Of a stretch of 35,101 nucleotides of DNA, positions 8,428-15,051 are shown piece by piece. The notes beneath the pieces were generated by a model that was not told the DNA's origin, ran no database searches, and saw only the letters and a list, made by a program, of their open reading frames with translations. Origin of the DNA: JABFSS01 sp964449445 (GTDB taxonomy: Bacteria; Patescibacteriota; Gracilibacteria; Peribacterales; Peribacteraceae); contig CAYUZT010000012.1 of the NCBI GenBank assembly GCA_964449445.1, forward strand, positions 1-35,101, read 5' to 3'. Positions within the stretch are counted from its first letter, which is position 1. The number at the start of each line of letters is the position of its first letter. The position numbers and the translations under genes are program-made.

Positions 8428-8460
8428 ATTCTAGCAAAAATTCTGCACTCGGTCTGTCAA
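8428..8460 (-). promoter_or_regulatory. Promoter of the 3D-domain gene
   Basis: A consensus TTGACA (8455-8460) and extended -10 TGCTAGAAT (8428-8436) read leftward. The spacer is 21 bases, too long for normal pairing, so the extended -10 probably dominates. It places transcription start between two candidate ATGs and supports the one at 8417. Confidence 0.55.
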
Positions 8461-8462
8461 CT

Positions 8463-9455
8463 TTAGTCTACATAGACCATATCTTCCAATCGCATGCCGA
8501 ATTTGCCAGGGAAATAGACTCCCGGCTCAATGGTGATCACTTCGTTCTTTAGGAGCTTGAGGTCCGTCGCCTTTTTGCTCAGAGAAACTCCCTCATGGAT
8601 TTCCAACCCCACCCCGTGGCCGAGGGAGTGCGTGAAGTACTGTTCGATCCCAGCTTTTTTAAGAATCCCGCGGGCGATCTCATCCAGGTTGCGCGTAGAG
8701 GCCCCGATGCGCACGGCCTTCGTCGCGCGGTCTTTGGCAAGCGTAAGAGTCCGGTACACCTGCTCTTCCGTTTTCGTCGGCTTCACGGTGAAGAAGACCT
8801 CGCTCATGTCGGCACAGTAGCCTTTGTATTTGACGCCTACATCGATCTGCACCAGGTGGCCCTTCTGCAGACTGCGCGAGGTGGGACGGTGATGCGGACA
8901 ACTGGTATGCGTGCCGAACGCGACGATAGGATCAAATGAGAGACCATCCGCTCCCAGTTCCAGCGACCAGAGCAGCAGCTGCCGTGCGAGCTTCTCCTCC
9001 GTTGTGGATTTGCGCAAAACCGCAGGAACGCGACGCAGAAGCTCCTTCGTCATTCGGTGCGCGCGCCGCAGTAACCGGAGTTCCTCATCATCTTTCTGTC
9101 GGCGGAACGACTGGAGGATGCCGACGGTGGGAAGGAATCTCGTCTTCGGAAATTTCTTCTTCCAGGAAGATTGACGCAGCACCGTGACGTCTTCGGATTC
9201 AAATCCGCAGGAGCGCACGTCGTTCATCACAGCGGGTAGCTCGGAAATATCTTTGACCGTCACTGCGCTCTCGAGCCGCTCGGCCATGTCCCGGTACCGG
9301 GAATCGACAAAGAGGAAGGACTTTCGCGGGAGAACGAGCATGACGCCAGCGGAAACTGGCAGACCCGTGAGGTACTGAATGTTGATGAGGTTTGTGATGA
9401 GAAACGCAGAACAGTTTGCCTGCTTGAGGAGTTGGCTGGGGGAAGTTGGTCGCAT
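8463..9455 (-). CDS. Xaa-Pro aminopeptidase-like M24 metallopeptidase
   Basis: This is a 330-residue cytosolic peptidase of the PepP/PepQ type, releasing N-terminal residues next to proline. It has an N-terminal creatinase-like domain (1-120) and a pita-bread catalytic domain (about 125-330). All five metal ligands are visible: Asp205 (QIDVGV), Asp216 (CADMSE), His280 (GHGVGL), Glu310 (TIEPGV) and Glu324 (RLEDM). The protein ends four residues after the last ligand region, at VYVD, whereas relatives usually run 15-25 residues further, so the C-terminus is unusually short but the active site is complete. Leader TTCTCTTCG before the ATG is pyrimidine-rich. It diverges from the pilin-like operon. 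Confidence 0.93.
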   Translation of the reverse strand: MRPTSPSQLLKQANCSAFLITNLINIQYLTGLPVSAGVMLVLPRKSFLFVDSRYRDMAERLESAVTVKDISELPAVMNDVRSCGFESEDVTVLRQSSWKKKFPKTRFLPTVGILQSFRRQKDDEELRLLRRAHRMTKELLRRVPAVLRKSTTEEKLARQLLLWSLELGADGLSFDPIVAFGTHTSCPHHRPTSRSLQKGHLVQIDVGVKYKGYCADMSEVFFTVKPTKTEEQVYRTLTLAKDRATKAVRIGASTRNLDEIARGILKKAGIEQYFTHSLGHGVGLEIHEGVSLSKKATDLKLLKNEVITIEPGVYFPGKFGMRLEDMVYVD

Positions 9456-9465
9456 CGAAGAGAAT

Positions 9466-9590
9466 AATCAATCATCAAGGATACTTCGGCAAGCTCAGTA
9501 CAGGTGAATCATCAAGGAATACTTGAAGCTTTGATCATTGCAATTTCCTTTGCGATTGATCATTGGACGTTGATCATTGCGCAAACACCC
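9466..9590. repeat. ATCATCAAGG/TTGATCATTG array in a divergent intergenic region
   Basis: Units ATCATCAAGGATACTT and ATCATCAAGGAATACTT on the left face TTTGATCATTG, GATTGATCATTGG and GTTGATCATTGCG on the right, forming partial inverted repeats. Embedded at 9483-9504 is a CTTCGGCAAGCTCAGTACAG element related to one inside hisS. It lies between the divergent M24 peptidase and pilin-like genes, upstream of the latter's promoter. Confidence 0.65.
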
Positions 9591-9612
9591 TATGGCTCAA
9601 AACGTGGTTTTT

Positions 9613-9621
9613 TGCTATAAT
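9613..9621 (+). promoter_or_regulatory. Extended -10 promoter of the pilin/PKD operon
   Basis: TGCTATAAT matches the extended -10 consensus exactly, 25 bases before the ATG at 9647. The -35 region is weak (TGGCTC at 9593-9598). It favours the ATG at 9647 over upstream starts in the same frame, which lie before or inside the promoter. Confidence 0.65.
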
Positions 9622-9646
9622 ACAAGAGAAATCCACTCCCTCTCTT

Positions 9647-10006
9647 ATGCAGCATTTCGCTCTGTCGCTCTATTGGAAACTATCGACATTCGCGTCCCAT
9701 GCATCGGCACAAGTCTTCAATGGTGGCGGTCTGCAAGGGGGCGTTGGCGAGGCGGCGGCAATCGAGGGACCGTCTCATGATTCCCTGAGGGGCATCATCC
9801 TCTCCATGCTCTACAAGGTGCTCAGCTTTCTCGCGCTCGCGGGCGTCGTCATGATCGTCGTTGCCGGCTTCACGCTGGTCTTGAGCGGCGGAAGCGACAC
9901 CGCAAAGGACAGGGCGAAGAAAATCATCCTCTACGTGGCCATCGGTCTGGTGATCGTGGTGTTCGCGCGCAGCATGGTCGGATTCTTCCTCCGCGGATTG
10001 CCGTGA
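9647..10006 (+). CDS. Small membrane protein, TrbC/VirB2 pilin-like
   Basis: This is a 119-residue protein with an N-terminal hydrophobic stretch (about 5-22, possibly a signal peptide), a short glycine-rich segment (GGGLQGG), and two membrane helices (about 55-75 and 90-113) joined by a polar turn, SGGSDTAKDRAKK. This two-helix hairpin with a short charged loop is typical of VirB2/TrbC pilins and their Patescibacteria relatives, which form the shaft of type IV secretion or conjugative pili. The stop overlaps the start of the PKD-protein gene by four bases, so the two are co-translated. With the VirD4-like ATPase in the same window this points to a pared-down type IV apparatus. Family assignment rests on topology, not on strict residues. 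Confidence 0.7.
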   Translation: MQHFALSLYWKLSTFASHASAQVFNGGGLQGGVGEAAAIEGPSHDSLRGIILSMLYKVLSFLALAGVVMIVVAGFTLVLSGGSDTAKDRAKKIILYVAIGLVIVVFARSMVGFFLRGLP

Positions 10007-12441
10007 AGATGATTCCTCTCCTTCATCGGGTTCTGCTTGTCAGCCTTCTCACGTGCTCGATCGCGCTACTGCCGCACGCTCGCGCGCAGGAGGGAGACGA
10101 TCCTTCCATTACGGAAGGAACGCTGCAGATCAATGCAGGCGATATTCTGGAATTCCTCGGTATCAGCGCCGATCCCGACGCGGGGTTTGACTGGGTGCTC
10201 ACGCAGAACGGCACCTTCGTGGAAGCCGGTCGCGACCGCATCTATCGCACGCGGCTGACGCAGGAAGGCACGTATATTCTGGACGGACAGCTTCGCAGCG
10301 AAGCGGGAGACCGCCGGCTGCACTTGAGCATCGAGGTGAGCCCACGCAACGACGGCTTTGGCGATCAGCCAGAAGCGGAGGAGAGTTTTGGCTTGGAGGT
10401 CGTGACAACGGACTTGCCGCTGCAGGACGGCGGCGTGGAAATTGCGGAGCAGAGTCCGCTTCTGACACTCACGCCGTCGCCCGTCCTCACGGGGCCCATT
10501 CGCCTGGATCTGGATACGCGCAGCGACAGCGACCAGGACGGCGATCCCGAAAACGACAACGATGCGGCCGACACGCTGTTTTCCACGGAGCACAATCCCC
10601 TGCGCCTGTGGTTTCCGGGGCTGACGCAACAGGTAACCATGCGCCTCTCGACGACCGCGGAGGATGGCACGTCCATTGAACAGGACATCACGGTTGCCGC
10701 AGGGTCCGATGTGATTCCCACGGGAACGGTGACGATCGGCGATGAGCGCGACGCGACGGTCAATTTCTCCTTCCGTCCCGACGAGAGCGTCGATCCCCGC
10801 CAGGTCGTCTACCGCTGGGATTTCGGCGACGGACGGCAGAGCCTGATTGATGAACCGACGCATCGCTACGGTGCGAACGGCGAGTACACGGTGCACGTGA
10901 CGGTGCGCGAGCTTGCGACGGGACGTCTGCTCGCCGAAGGCGAGGGAGTCGTGACGATCTCCGGCATTCCCGACGAGGGAATGGGGGAATCATCGTCGTC
11001 ACTCGCAACGTCGTCAGCCGCAGCGTCGTCCGCGCCTGCGGAAACTCCTTTAACGGAAGGATCATCGCTCCTCTGGACGCTACTCAAGATTTTCCTGGTG
11101 CTGCTGCTCACGATCGCCCTGGGAGCCATTGGCGTTCTGGGGTTCACTAAATTCCTGCGCCGGGAAGGAAGCCTGCAGAAGGCACTGGAAGAGGCCGAAG
11201 GAAAACTGCTGAAGAAGGACACCACTGCACCTGCCGGAGAAACCCCGCCCCCGACGATGAAGCTCAAGCGCCCCGAACCCCCGCCGAAACCCGCGATGGA
11301 GGAAACGATTGAGCAAGCAATCGCCACCGAAACGGTCAAGGAGCCGAGTGCTCCCCCGCCCCCGCCGCCCGCGAAGACCGAAGCCGCCGCACCGGCATGG
11401 CTTCAGAAAGGTCTTGAGACAAGCACACCTTCAAGCACTGCTCCACCTTTAGCCCGGCCTGTGCAATCGCCACCCTCGTCTGCACCGGACTTCTCCCCTG
11501 CTCCGCCTCCACCGGCTCCTGCCATTTCGCAGCCCTATGGCGAACCTGCTCCTCCCCCCGATGCGTCCGTTCCCCCGTGGCTGAGGACCGAGGAGACACC
11601 TTCTCCTGCGTCCCCCGCTCCCGCTCCCGCTCCAACCCCTGCACCATCCCCATCCACTCCCGCTCCCGCAACGACACCCACGCAGGAACCGGAAGCCGCG
11701 ACAGAAGATGATCTTCTCCCACCCTGGTTGAGAGAGGAGCCGAAGGCGAAAGAGGGCGGAGACGGTAAAGAGGACAAAGAGGAATCTTCATTCAAATCCC
11801 CCGCACCAGATCAAGCAAACTCGGCAATAGCATCCACTCCACAGCCATCACCTGTTGCTCCACCTACTGCTCCTGCTCCCCAGGTTGAGCCGTCTGCACC
11901 GCTGCCGAAAGCTGATCCTCCTGCGAGTCCTCCACCCGCAATCGCTGCTGCTCCTGACGTGAAAGCTCTATCGCAGCCGTCTACGCAAACCGCTCTTCCC
12001 GCTCCTCCGGTAGTTTCCACTCAAGAGGGACAGAAGAAAGTGGCACCTGAACAAGCCCCGATCCAACTAAAAACTCCCACCTCTTCTGTTTCTTCAGTTT
12101 CTTCTGTTCCCTCAGTTGCCTCGAATGATGCTGCTGAGCGCGAACAGGAGCGCAAGCGACGCAAGAGGCAGCGGTACCGGGAGAATTTGAAGAAGAGGAA
12201 GACGGAAAATGGGACCGAGGTCTCCGAGGGCACCGAGGGGACCGAAGTGTCGGCACCAGGTGTTCCACCTGTTACGAAGGCAACAACCCCTCCTGCCCCT
12301 GCCAAGACCTCCCCTGTCGCTCAAGATATTCTACCCGCAAATCCGCCTCCCAAGGCCGATGACAAAGTGCAGTTTGTGATTAAGGCGGAGGGAGTGGAGA
12401 AGAAACATACGGAGAAAAAGAACGGAACGAAGGACTCCTGA
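10003..12441 (+). CDS. Secreted/anchored PKD-domain protein with long proline-rich tail
   Basis: This 812-residue protein starts at GTG 10003 or ATG 10009. It has a signal peptide (about 3-29), a beta-rich outer region with an Asp-rich SDSDQDGDPENDND loop (about 174-187) resembling a calcium-binding repeat, and a PKD domain (about 242-315, YRWDFGDG at 270-277). A Ser/Ala linker, one membrane helix (about 356-382) and a tail of about 430 residues rich in Pro, Ala, Ser and Lys follow. The tail contains three similar motifs: PAWLQKG (464), PPWLRTEE (524) and PPWLREE (573). By topology the PKD part lies outside and the tail in the cytosol. Co-translated with the pilin-like gene, it may anchor or regulate that structure. 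The tail includes translated short-unit repeats. The function is unknown. Confidence 0.8.
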   Translation: MKMIPLLHRVLLVSLLTCSIALLPHARAQEGDDPSITEGTLQINAGDILEFLGISADPDAGFDWVLTQNGTFVEAGRDRIYRTRLTQEGTYILDGQLRSEAGDRRLHLSIEVSPRNDGFGDQPEAEESFGLEVVTTDLPLQDGGVEIAEQSPLLTLTPSPVLTGPIRLDLDTRSDSDQDGDPENDNDAADTLFSTEHNPLRLWFPGLTQQVTMRLSTTAEDGTSIEQDITVAAGSDVIPTGTVTIGDERDATVNFSFRPDESVDPRQVVYRWDFGDGRQSLIDEPTHRYGANGEYTVHVTVRELATGRLLAEGEGVVTISGIPDEGMGESSSSLATSSAAASSAPAETPLTEGSSLLWTLLKIFLVLLLTIALGAIGVLGFTKFLRREGSLQKALEEAEGKLLKKDTTAPAGETPPPTMKLKRPEPPPKPAMEETIEQAIATETVKEPSAPPPPPPAKTEAAAPAWLQKGLETSTPSSTAPPLARPVQSPPSSAPDFSPAPPPPAPAISQPYGEPAPPPDASVPPWLRTEETPSPASPAPAPAPTPAPSPSTPAPATTPTQEPEAATEDDLLPPWLREEPKAKEGGDGKEDKEESSFKSPAPDQANSAIASTPQPSPVAPPTAPAPQVEPSAPLPKADPPASPPPAIAAAPDVKALSQPSTQTALPAPPVVSTQEGQKKVAPEQAPIQLKTPTSSVSSVSSVPSVASNDAAEREQERKRRKRQRYRENLKKRKTENGTEVSEGTEGTEVSAPGVPPVTKATTPPAPAKTSPVAQDILPANPPPKADDKVQFVIKAEGVEKKHTEKKNGTKDS

Positions 12442-12578
12442 TCACTCTAAGGAATCGTGAAGGGAAGGCTGGTATCGGTAGGCACTTCTCTTTACACTTC
12501 GTCCGCCCGTGGCGAGAGGTTCGCCGAGCTCACCACAAGCTCCGCTCAGCTCTCACACGGTTTGATTTCTCCACTCAT

Positions 12579-12657
12579 GGCGAGCGTAGCTCAGTTTGGT
12601 TAGAGCATCTGGTTGTGGTCCAGAGGGTCGCGGGTTCGAGTCCCGTCGCTCGCCCCA
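12579..12657 (+). tRNA. tRNA-His (anticodon GTG)
   Basis: All arms fold. G-1 (12579) pairs with C73 (12654), the hallmark of tRNA-His; the acceptor stem is GCGAGCG/CGCTCGC, and the anticodon stem TCTGG/CCAGA encloses the loop TTGTGGT with GTG at positions 34-36. The T arm carries GGTTCGAGTCC. The CCA end is encoded (12655-12657). It lies about 560 bases upstream of hisS, which charges it. Its last 13 bases are repeated downstream. Confidence 0.97.
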
Positions 12658-12756
12658 TCCGGCTTCGTCCGTCTTCACTTCGTGAAGCCGAGACTGCGCC
12701 GAGATTTGGCGAGAAAGACCTCGGCGTAGCAAAGCGGAGCCGGGTCGCTCGCCCCA
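12645..12756. repeat. Duplicated tRNA-His 3' end flanking an 86-bp GC-rich element
   Basis: GTCGCTCGCCCCA, the tRNA 3' end (12645-12657), recurs exactly at 12744-12756. The 86 bases between start with CCGGCTTCG and end with CGGAGCCGG, near-perfect terminal inverted repeats, and hold the hairpin CTTCAC-TTC-GTGAAG (12673-12687). The right part resembles the segment after rpsU. The layout is like attachment-site repeats of an element integrated at a tRNA 3' end, but the insert is far too small for an integrase. Confidence 0.75.
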
Positions 12757-12760
12757 GACA

Positions 12761-12790
12761 TTGACAGAAAGATATAAAATATATTATAAT
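12761..12790 (+). promoter_or_regulatory. Consensus promoter of the small AT-rich gene
   Basis: TTGACA (12761-12766) and TATAAT (12785-12790) are both perfect hexamers, 18 bases apart. Transcription would start about 20 bases before the GTG at 12817. It begins five bases after the repeated tRNA tail and is the only textbook two-hexamer promoter I found in the window. Confidence 0.75.
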
Positions 12791-12816
12791 ATTCACAACA
12801 TTTTCACTCCTTAATT

Positions 12817-13134
12817 GTGATTCGAAAACCGAAGGACGATGCCAGTACTGTGTACCCCGAAGCCCCTATTAATGGGAAAATAATTACACCCGAGATGGGC
12901 GAGTTGCTTGGGAAGCTTGTACCGCCCAATGCTCTATACATGCGTGTGGGCAAAGTGAGAGGAGAGGAAAGGCCTGCTTTCATAGAGTATTTAGATGCAC
13001 AGGGAACATTGATTACAACCGACCGATTCACAATAGGGCAGCCCTCGCTTCGAGCCATTGCTGTTGCTTCGGAACAGAGAAGAAGTCTGTATCTGGATTT
13101 GTTAAACATGCCTTCTCGAACGGTGGAATTCTGA
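12817..13134 (+). CDS. Hypothetical protein (AT-rich ORFan between tRNA-His and hisS)
   Basis: This 105-residue protein is not recognised. Its start is GTG (12817), without a Shine-Dalgarno. The sequence suggests a small mixed fold with beta strands (about 45-75, with PAFIEYLDAQGTLITTDRF) and a C-terminal helix. There is no signal peptide or membrane segment. Base composition is clearly lower in G+C than the flanking genes, and it is preceded by a perfect promoter and the duplicated tRNA end, which together suggest acquired DNA. A hairpin CCAAAAG-CTTTCC-CTTTTGG follows the stop by 15 bases. Low complexity is absent and the frame fills the gap, so a real gene is likely. Confidence 0.6.
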   Translation: MIRKPKDDASTVYPEAPINGKIITPEMGELLGKLVPPNALYMRVGKVRGEERPAFIEYLDAQGTLITTDRFTIGQPSLRAIAVASEQRRSLYLDLLNMPSRTVEF

Positions 13135-13149
13135 GTCACTTGAGCCTTC

Positions 13150-13169
13150 CCAAAAGCTTTCCCTTTTGG
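13150..13169 (+). terminator. Possible terminator hairpin after the small AT-rich gene
   Basis: A 7-bp perfect stem CCAAAAG/CTTTTGG with a 6-base loop lies 15 bases after the stop. No T-run follows, so it may instead slow polymerase or act in the hisS leader. Confidence 0.35.
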
Positions 13170-13183
13170 TAAGCTTCATGCTT

Positions 13184-13205
13184 GCGTATCATCGTGTTGA
13201 TACGC
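13184..13205 (+). promoter_or_regulatory. Hairpin in the hisS leader
   Basis: GCGTATCA-TCGTGT-TGATACGC is a perfect 8-bp inverted repeat ending 14 bases before the hisS ATG. It could be an operator or a translational hairpin. No His-codon leader peptide or T-box sequence was seen. Confidence 0.4.
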
Positions 13206-13219
13206 CTCTTCCTATCCGC

Positions 13220-14584
13220 ATGTCCGACCCCCTCTTCCGCACTCCCAAGGGCACCCACGACGTCCTCCCCGAGGATCACCAGTACCAGACGTACATCAAA
13301 AAAGTCGTGCGTCACCGCTGCCGGCAGGCCGGCTACAAGCGCATCGACCCGCCGATGTTCGAATACAAGGGCGTGTTTCAACGCAGCATCGGCGAGCACA
13401 CCGACATTGTGGAGAAGGAGCTCTTCACCGTGACAGGCAAGCGTGATCCTTCGCCAGGCTCAGGACAGGCCCCCGAGCCCCCGCGTGAATTCGCCCTGCG
13501 GCCCGAGTTCACCGCCGGCATCTGCCGGTCCTACATCGAGCACGGCATGCAGCAGCTTCCGCAGCCGGTGGAGCTGTACGCCATTGGACCCTGCTTTCGC
13601 TACGACCGTCCGCAGAAGGGCCGCTACCGCCAGTTCCACCAGATCGATCTGGAAGTGATCGGCCTGCGGGACCCGAGCATCGACGCGCAGCTGATCCATG
13701 TGCTGACGAAGATTCTCTCGGACCTGCGGATCCTCGATCGCCTGACCCTGCAGATCAACAACATCGGCACGGCCGAGAACCGCAAGGCGTACACGGAGGC
13801 TCTGAAGGATTTCTTCATCGGTAAGGAACGCCAGCTGCCGCCCGACGATGCCCGGAGGCTCCAGACGAACCCGCTCAGGCTGCTCGACAGCAAAGAGGAG
13901 GACACGATCATCCTGATCAAAAACGCCCCCAAGCTCGAACAGTTTCTGGACGACGAGAGCAAGAAGTACCACGAAACCCTGCTCGAATACCTGGACGCGC
14001 TCGGGATCACGTCCATCGCGAATCCCCTGCTGGTCCGCGGTCTCGACTACTACTGCCAGACGGTCTTCGAGTTCTGGGACAGCGGAACGGGCGCCCAGAA
14101 TGCGGTGGGAGGTGGTGGCCGCTACGACGGATTGATCGAGATCCTCGGCGGCAAGCCGACGCCGGGAGTGGGCTACGCGGGCGGTGTGGAACGCATGATC
14201 TGGCACATGAAGGAGGCCGGGGTCCAAGCGCCGAACAAAGACCAGATGGATGTGTTCGTTGCGCAGCTCGGACCCGAGGCGAAGAAGCAGTGCCTGACGC
14301 TCGTCTCGCAGCTCCGTGAACTGGGCGTGCACACGCTCGGCGCGCTCGGCGAAGCAAGTTTAAAGAGCCAGATGCGGCTGGCAGACAAATTCGACGCGCG
14401 CTTTACCCTCCTGCTCGGAAAAATGGAGGTAAAAGAAGGCACGATCATTTTGCGCGATATGAAGGCGGGCAAGCAGAAGCAGATGAAATACGAGGAAGCG
14501 ATTCCGGAAATCCTGAAGCTGCTCGGGAACGACAATCTCGATACCTATGTATTGAGAGATCATTTGGGCAAGTACGAGGATTAG
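13220..14584 (+). CDS. hisS: Histidyl-tRNA synthetase
   Basis: HisRS attaches histidine to tRNA-His in the cytosol. The 454-residue class II enzyme begins with FRTPKGTHDVLPED, the usual N-terminus, so I chose ATG 13220 rather than the upstream in-frame start at 13166. Motifs present are ALRPEFTAGICRSYIEHGM (motif 2 region), RYDRPQKGRYRQFHQIDLE, the histidine-binding VRGLDYYCQTVFEF, and GGGGRYDGLIEILGG leading to GVERMI (motif 3). The C-terminal anticodon-binding domain is complete. An extra segment of about ten residues near 74-84 (RDPSPGSGQAPEPP) interrupts the normal loop before motif 2 and is encoded by a repeat element. The gene converges on the next one, overlapping by four bases. Confidence 0.97.
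   Translation: MSDPLFRTPKGTHDVLPEDHQYQTYIKKVVRHRCRQAGYKRIDPPMFEYKGVFQRSIGEHTDIVEKELFTVTGKRDPSPGSGQAPEPPREFALRPEFTAGICRSYIEHGMQQLPQPVELYAIGPCFRYDRPQKGRYRQFHQIDLEVIGLRDPSIDAQLIHVLTKILSDLRILDRLTLQINNIGTAENRKAYTEALKDFFIGKERQLPPDDARRLQTNPLRLLDSKEEDTIILIKNAPKLEQFLDDESKKYHETLLEYLDALGITSIANPLLVRGLDYYCQTVFEFWDSGTGAQNAVGGGGRYDGLIEILGGKPTPGVGYAGGVERMIWHMKEAGVQAPNKDQMDVFVAQLGPEAKKQCLTLVSQLRELGVHTLGALGEASLKSQMRLADKFDARFTLLLGKMEVKEGTIILRDMKAGKQKQMKYEEAIPEILKLLGNDNLDTYVLRDHLGKYED
13448..13469 (+). repeat. In-frame repeat element within hisS
   Basis: The 22 bases beginning CCTTCGCCAGGCTCAGG match 18 of 22 positions of the intergenic element at 9483-9504. They encode extra residues in the loop before HisRS motif 2. 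The reading frame is kept. Confidence 0.6.
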
Positions 14585-15051
14585 TCCCCTTTCCAGACAG
14601 GATACATCGTCGTATTGAACCCACGGGCATGTTTGCCGAGCGGGACGCCGTACGTCCTCCCCCAGACGTCTATGTCGGTGTGCCGTCCGTCCTTCATCCG
14701 CACGCACAGGTACTGGTGGGGGGAAATTCCGGACACCACTGTCCAACGGACATGGACGTCTCCGCTCTCAAACCACCCGCTCTTCACCAGCAATATTTTC
14801 AGAAACTGGTTCAAATGCGTGCAATGCAGAAAGCCGCGCTGTTTCCAGAGACGATGGACGTTTTTGCGGAGAATTTTGAAAAGCAGGATATAGGTGTGGG
14901 CCCTGTTCGCGCGAAAACGTCGCGACACGATTTCATAGGCACGATGCAGGCATTCTTCTTGGGTTTTAGCGGAATGAAGCTGATCACACACTACCTGCAC
15001 CTCCTGTGGCAGGGAATCCGGAACCGGCCAGTGAAAGAGATGGAACATCAA
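14581..15051 (-). CDS. Small protein with Cys-His-Asp pattern, possibly transglutaminase-like
   Basis: This 156-residue protein is not firmly recognised. It shows HCTHLNQFLKILLVKSGW (about 76-93), SPHQYLCVRM (about 110-119) and TDIDVWGRTYGVPLG (about 124-138). Cys, His and Asp occur in the order and rough spacing of a transglutaminase-like thiol fold: Cys at the start of a helix, His before a strand, Asp at the end of the next. There is no signal peptide, so it should be cytosolic. Its ATG overlaps the gyrB stop by four bases, implying translational coupling, and its stop overlaps the convergent hisS end by four bases. The function is unknown; the triad is an inference. Confidence 0.6.
   Translation of the reverse strand: MMFHLFHWPVPDSLPQEVQVVCDQLHSAKTQEECLHRAYEIVSRRFRANRAHTYILLFKILRKNVHRLWKQRGFLHCTHLNQFLKILLVKSGWFESGDVHVRWTVVSGISPHQYLCVRMKDGRHTDIDVWGRTYGVPLGKHARGFNTTMYPVWKGD

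Noticed and set aside
12645..12756. Integrated mobile element with its own integrase at tRNA-His
   Set aside because: The insert is 86 bases with no coding capacity; at most it is a miniature or remnant.
12575..12796. Leftward ORF of 73 codons containing GLEPATLWTTTRCSNQTEL
   Set aside because: It is the antisense of tRNA-His; this peptide pattern is a familiar artefact of translating tRNA genes.
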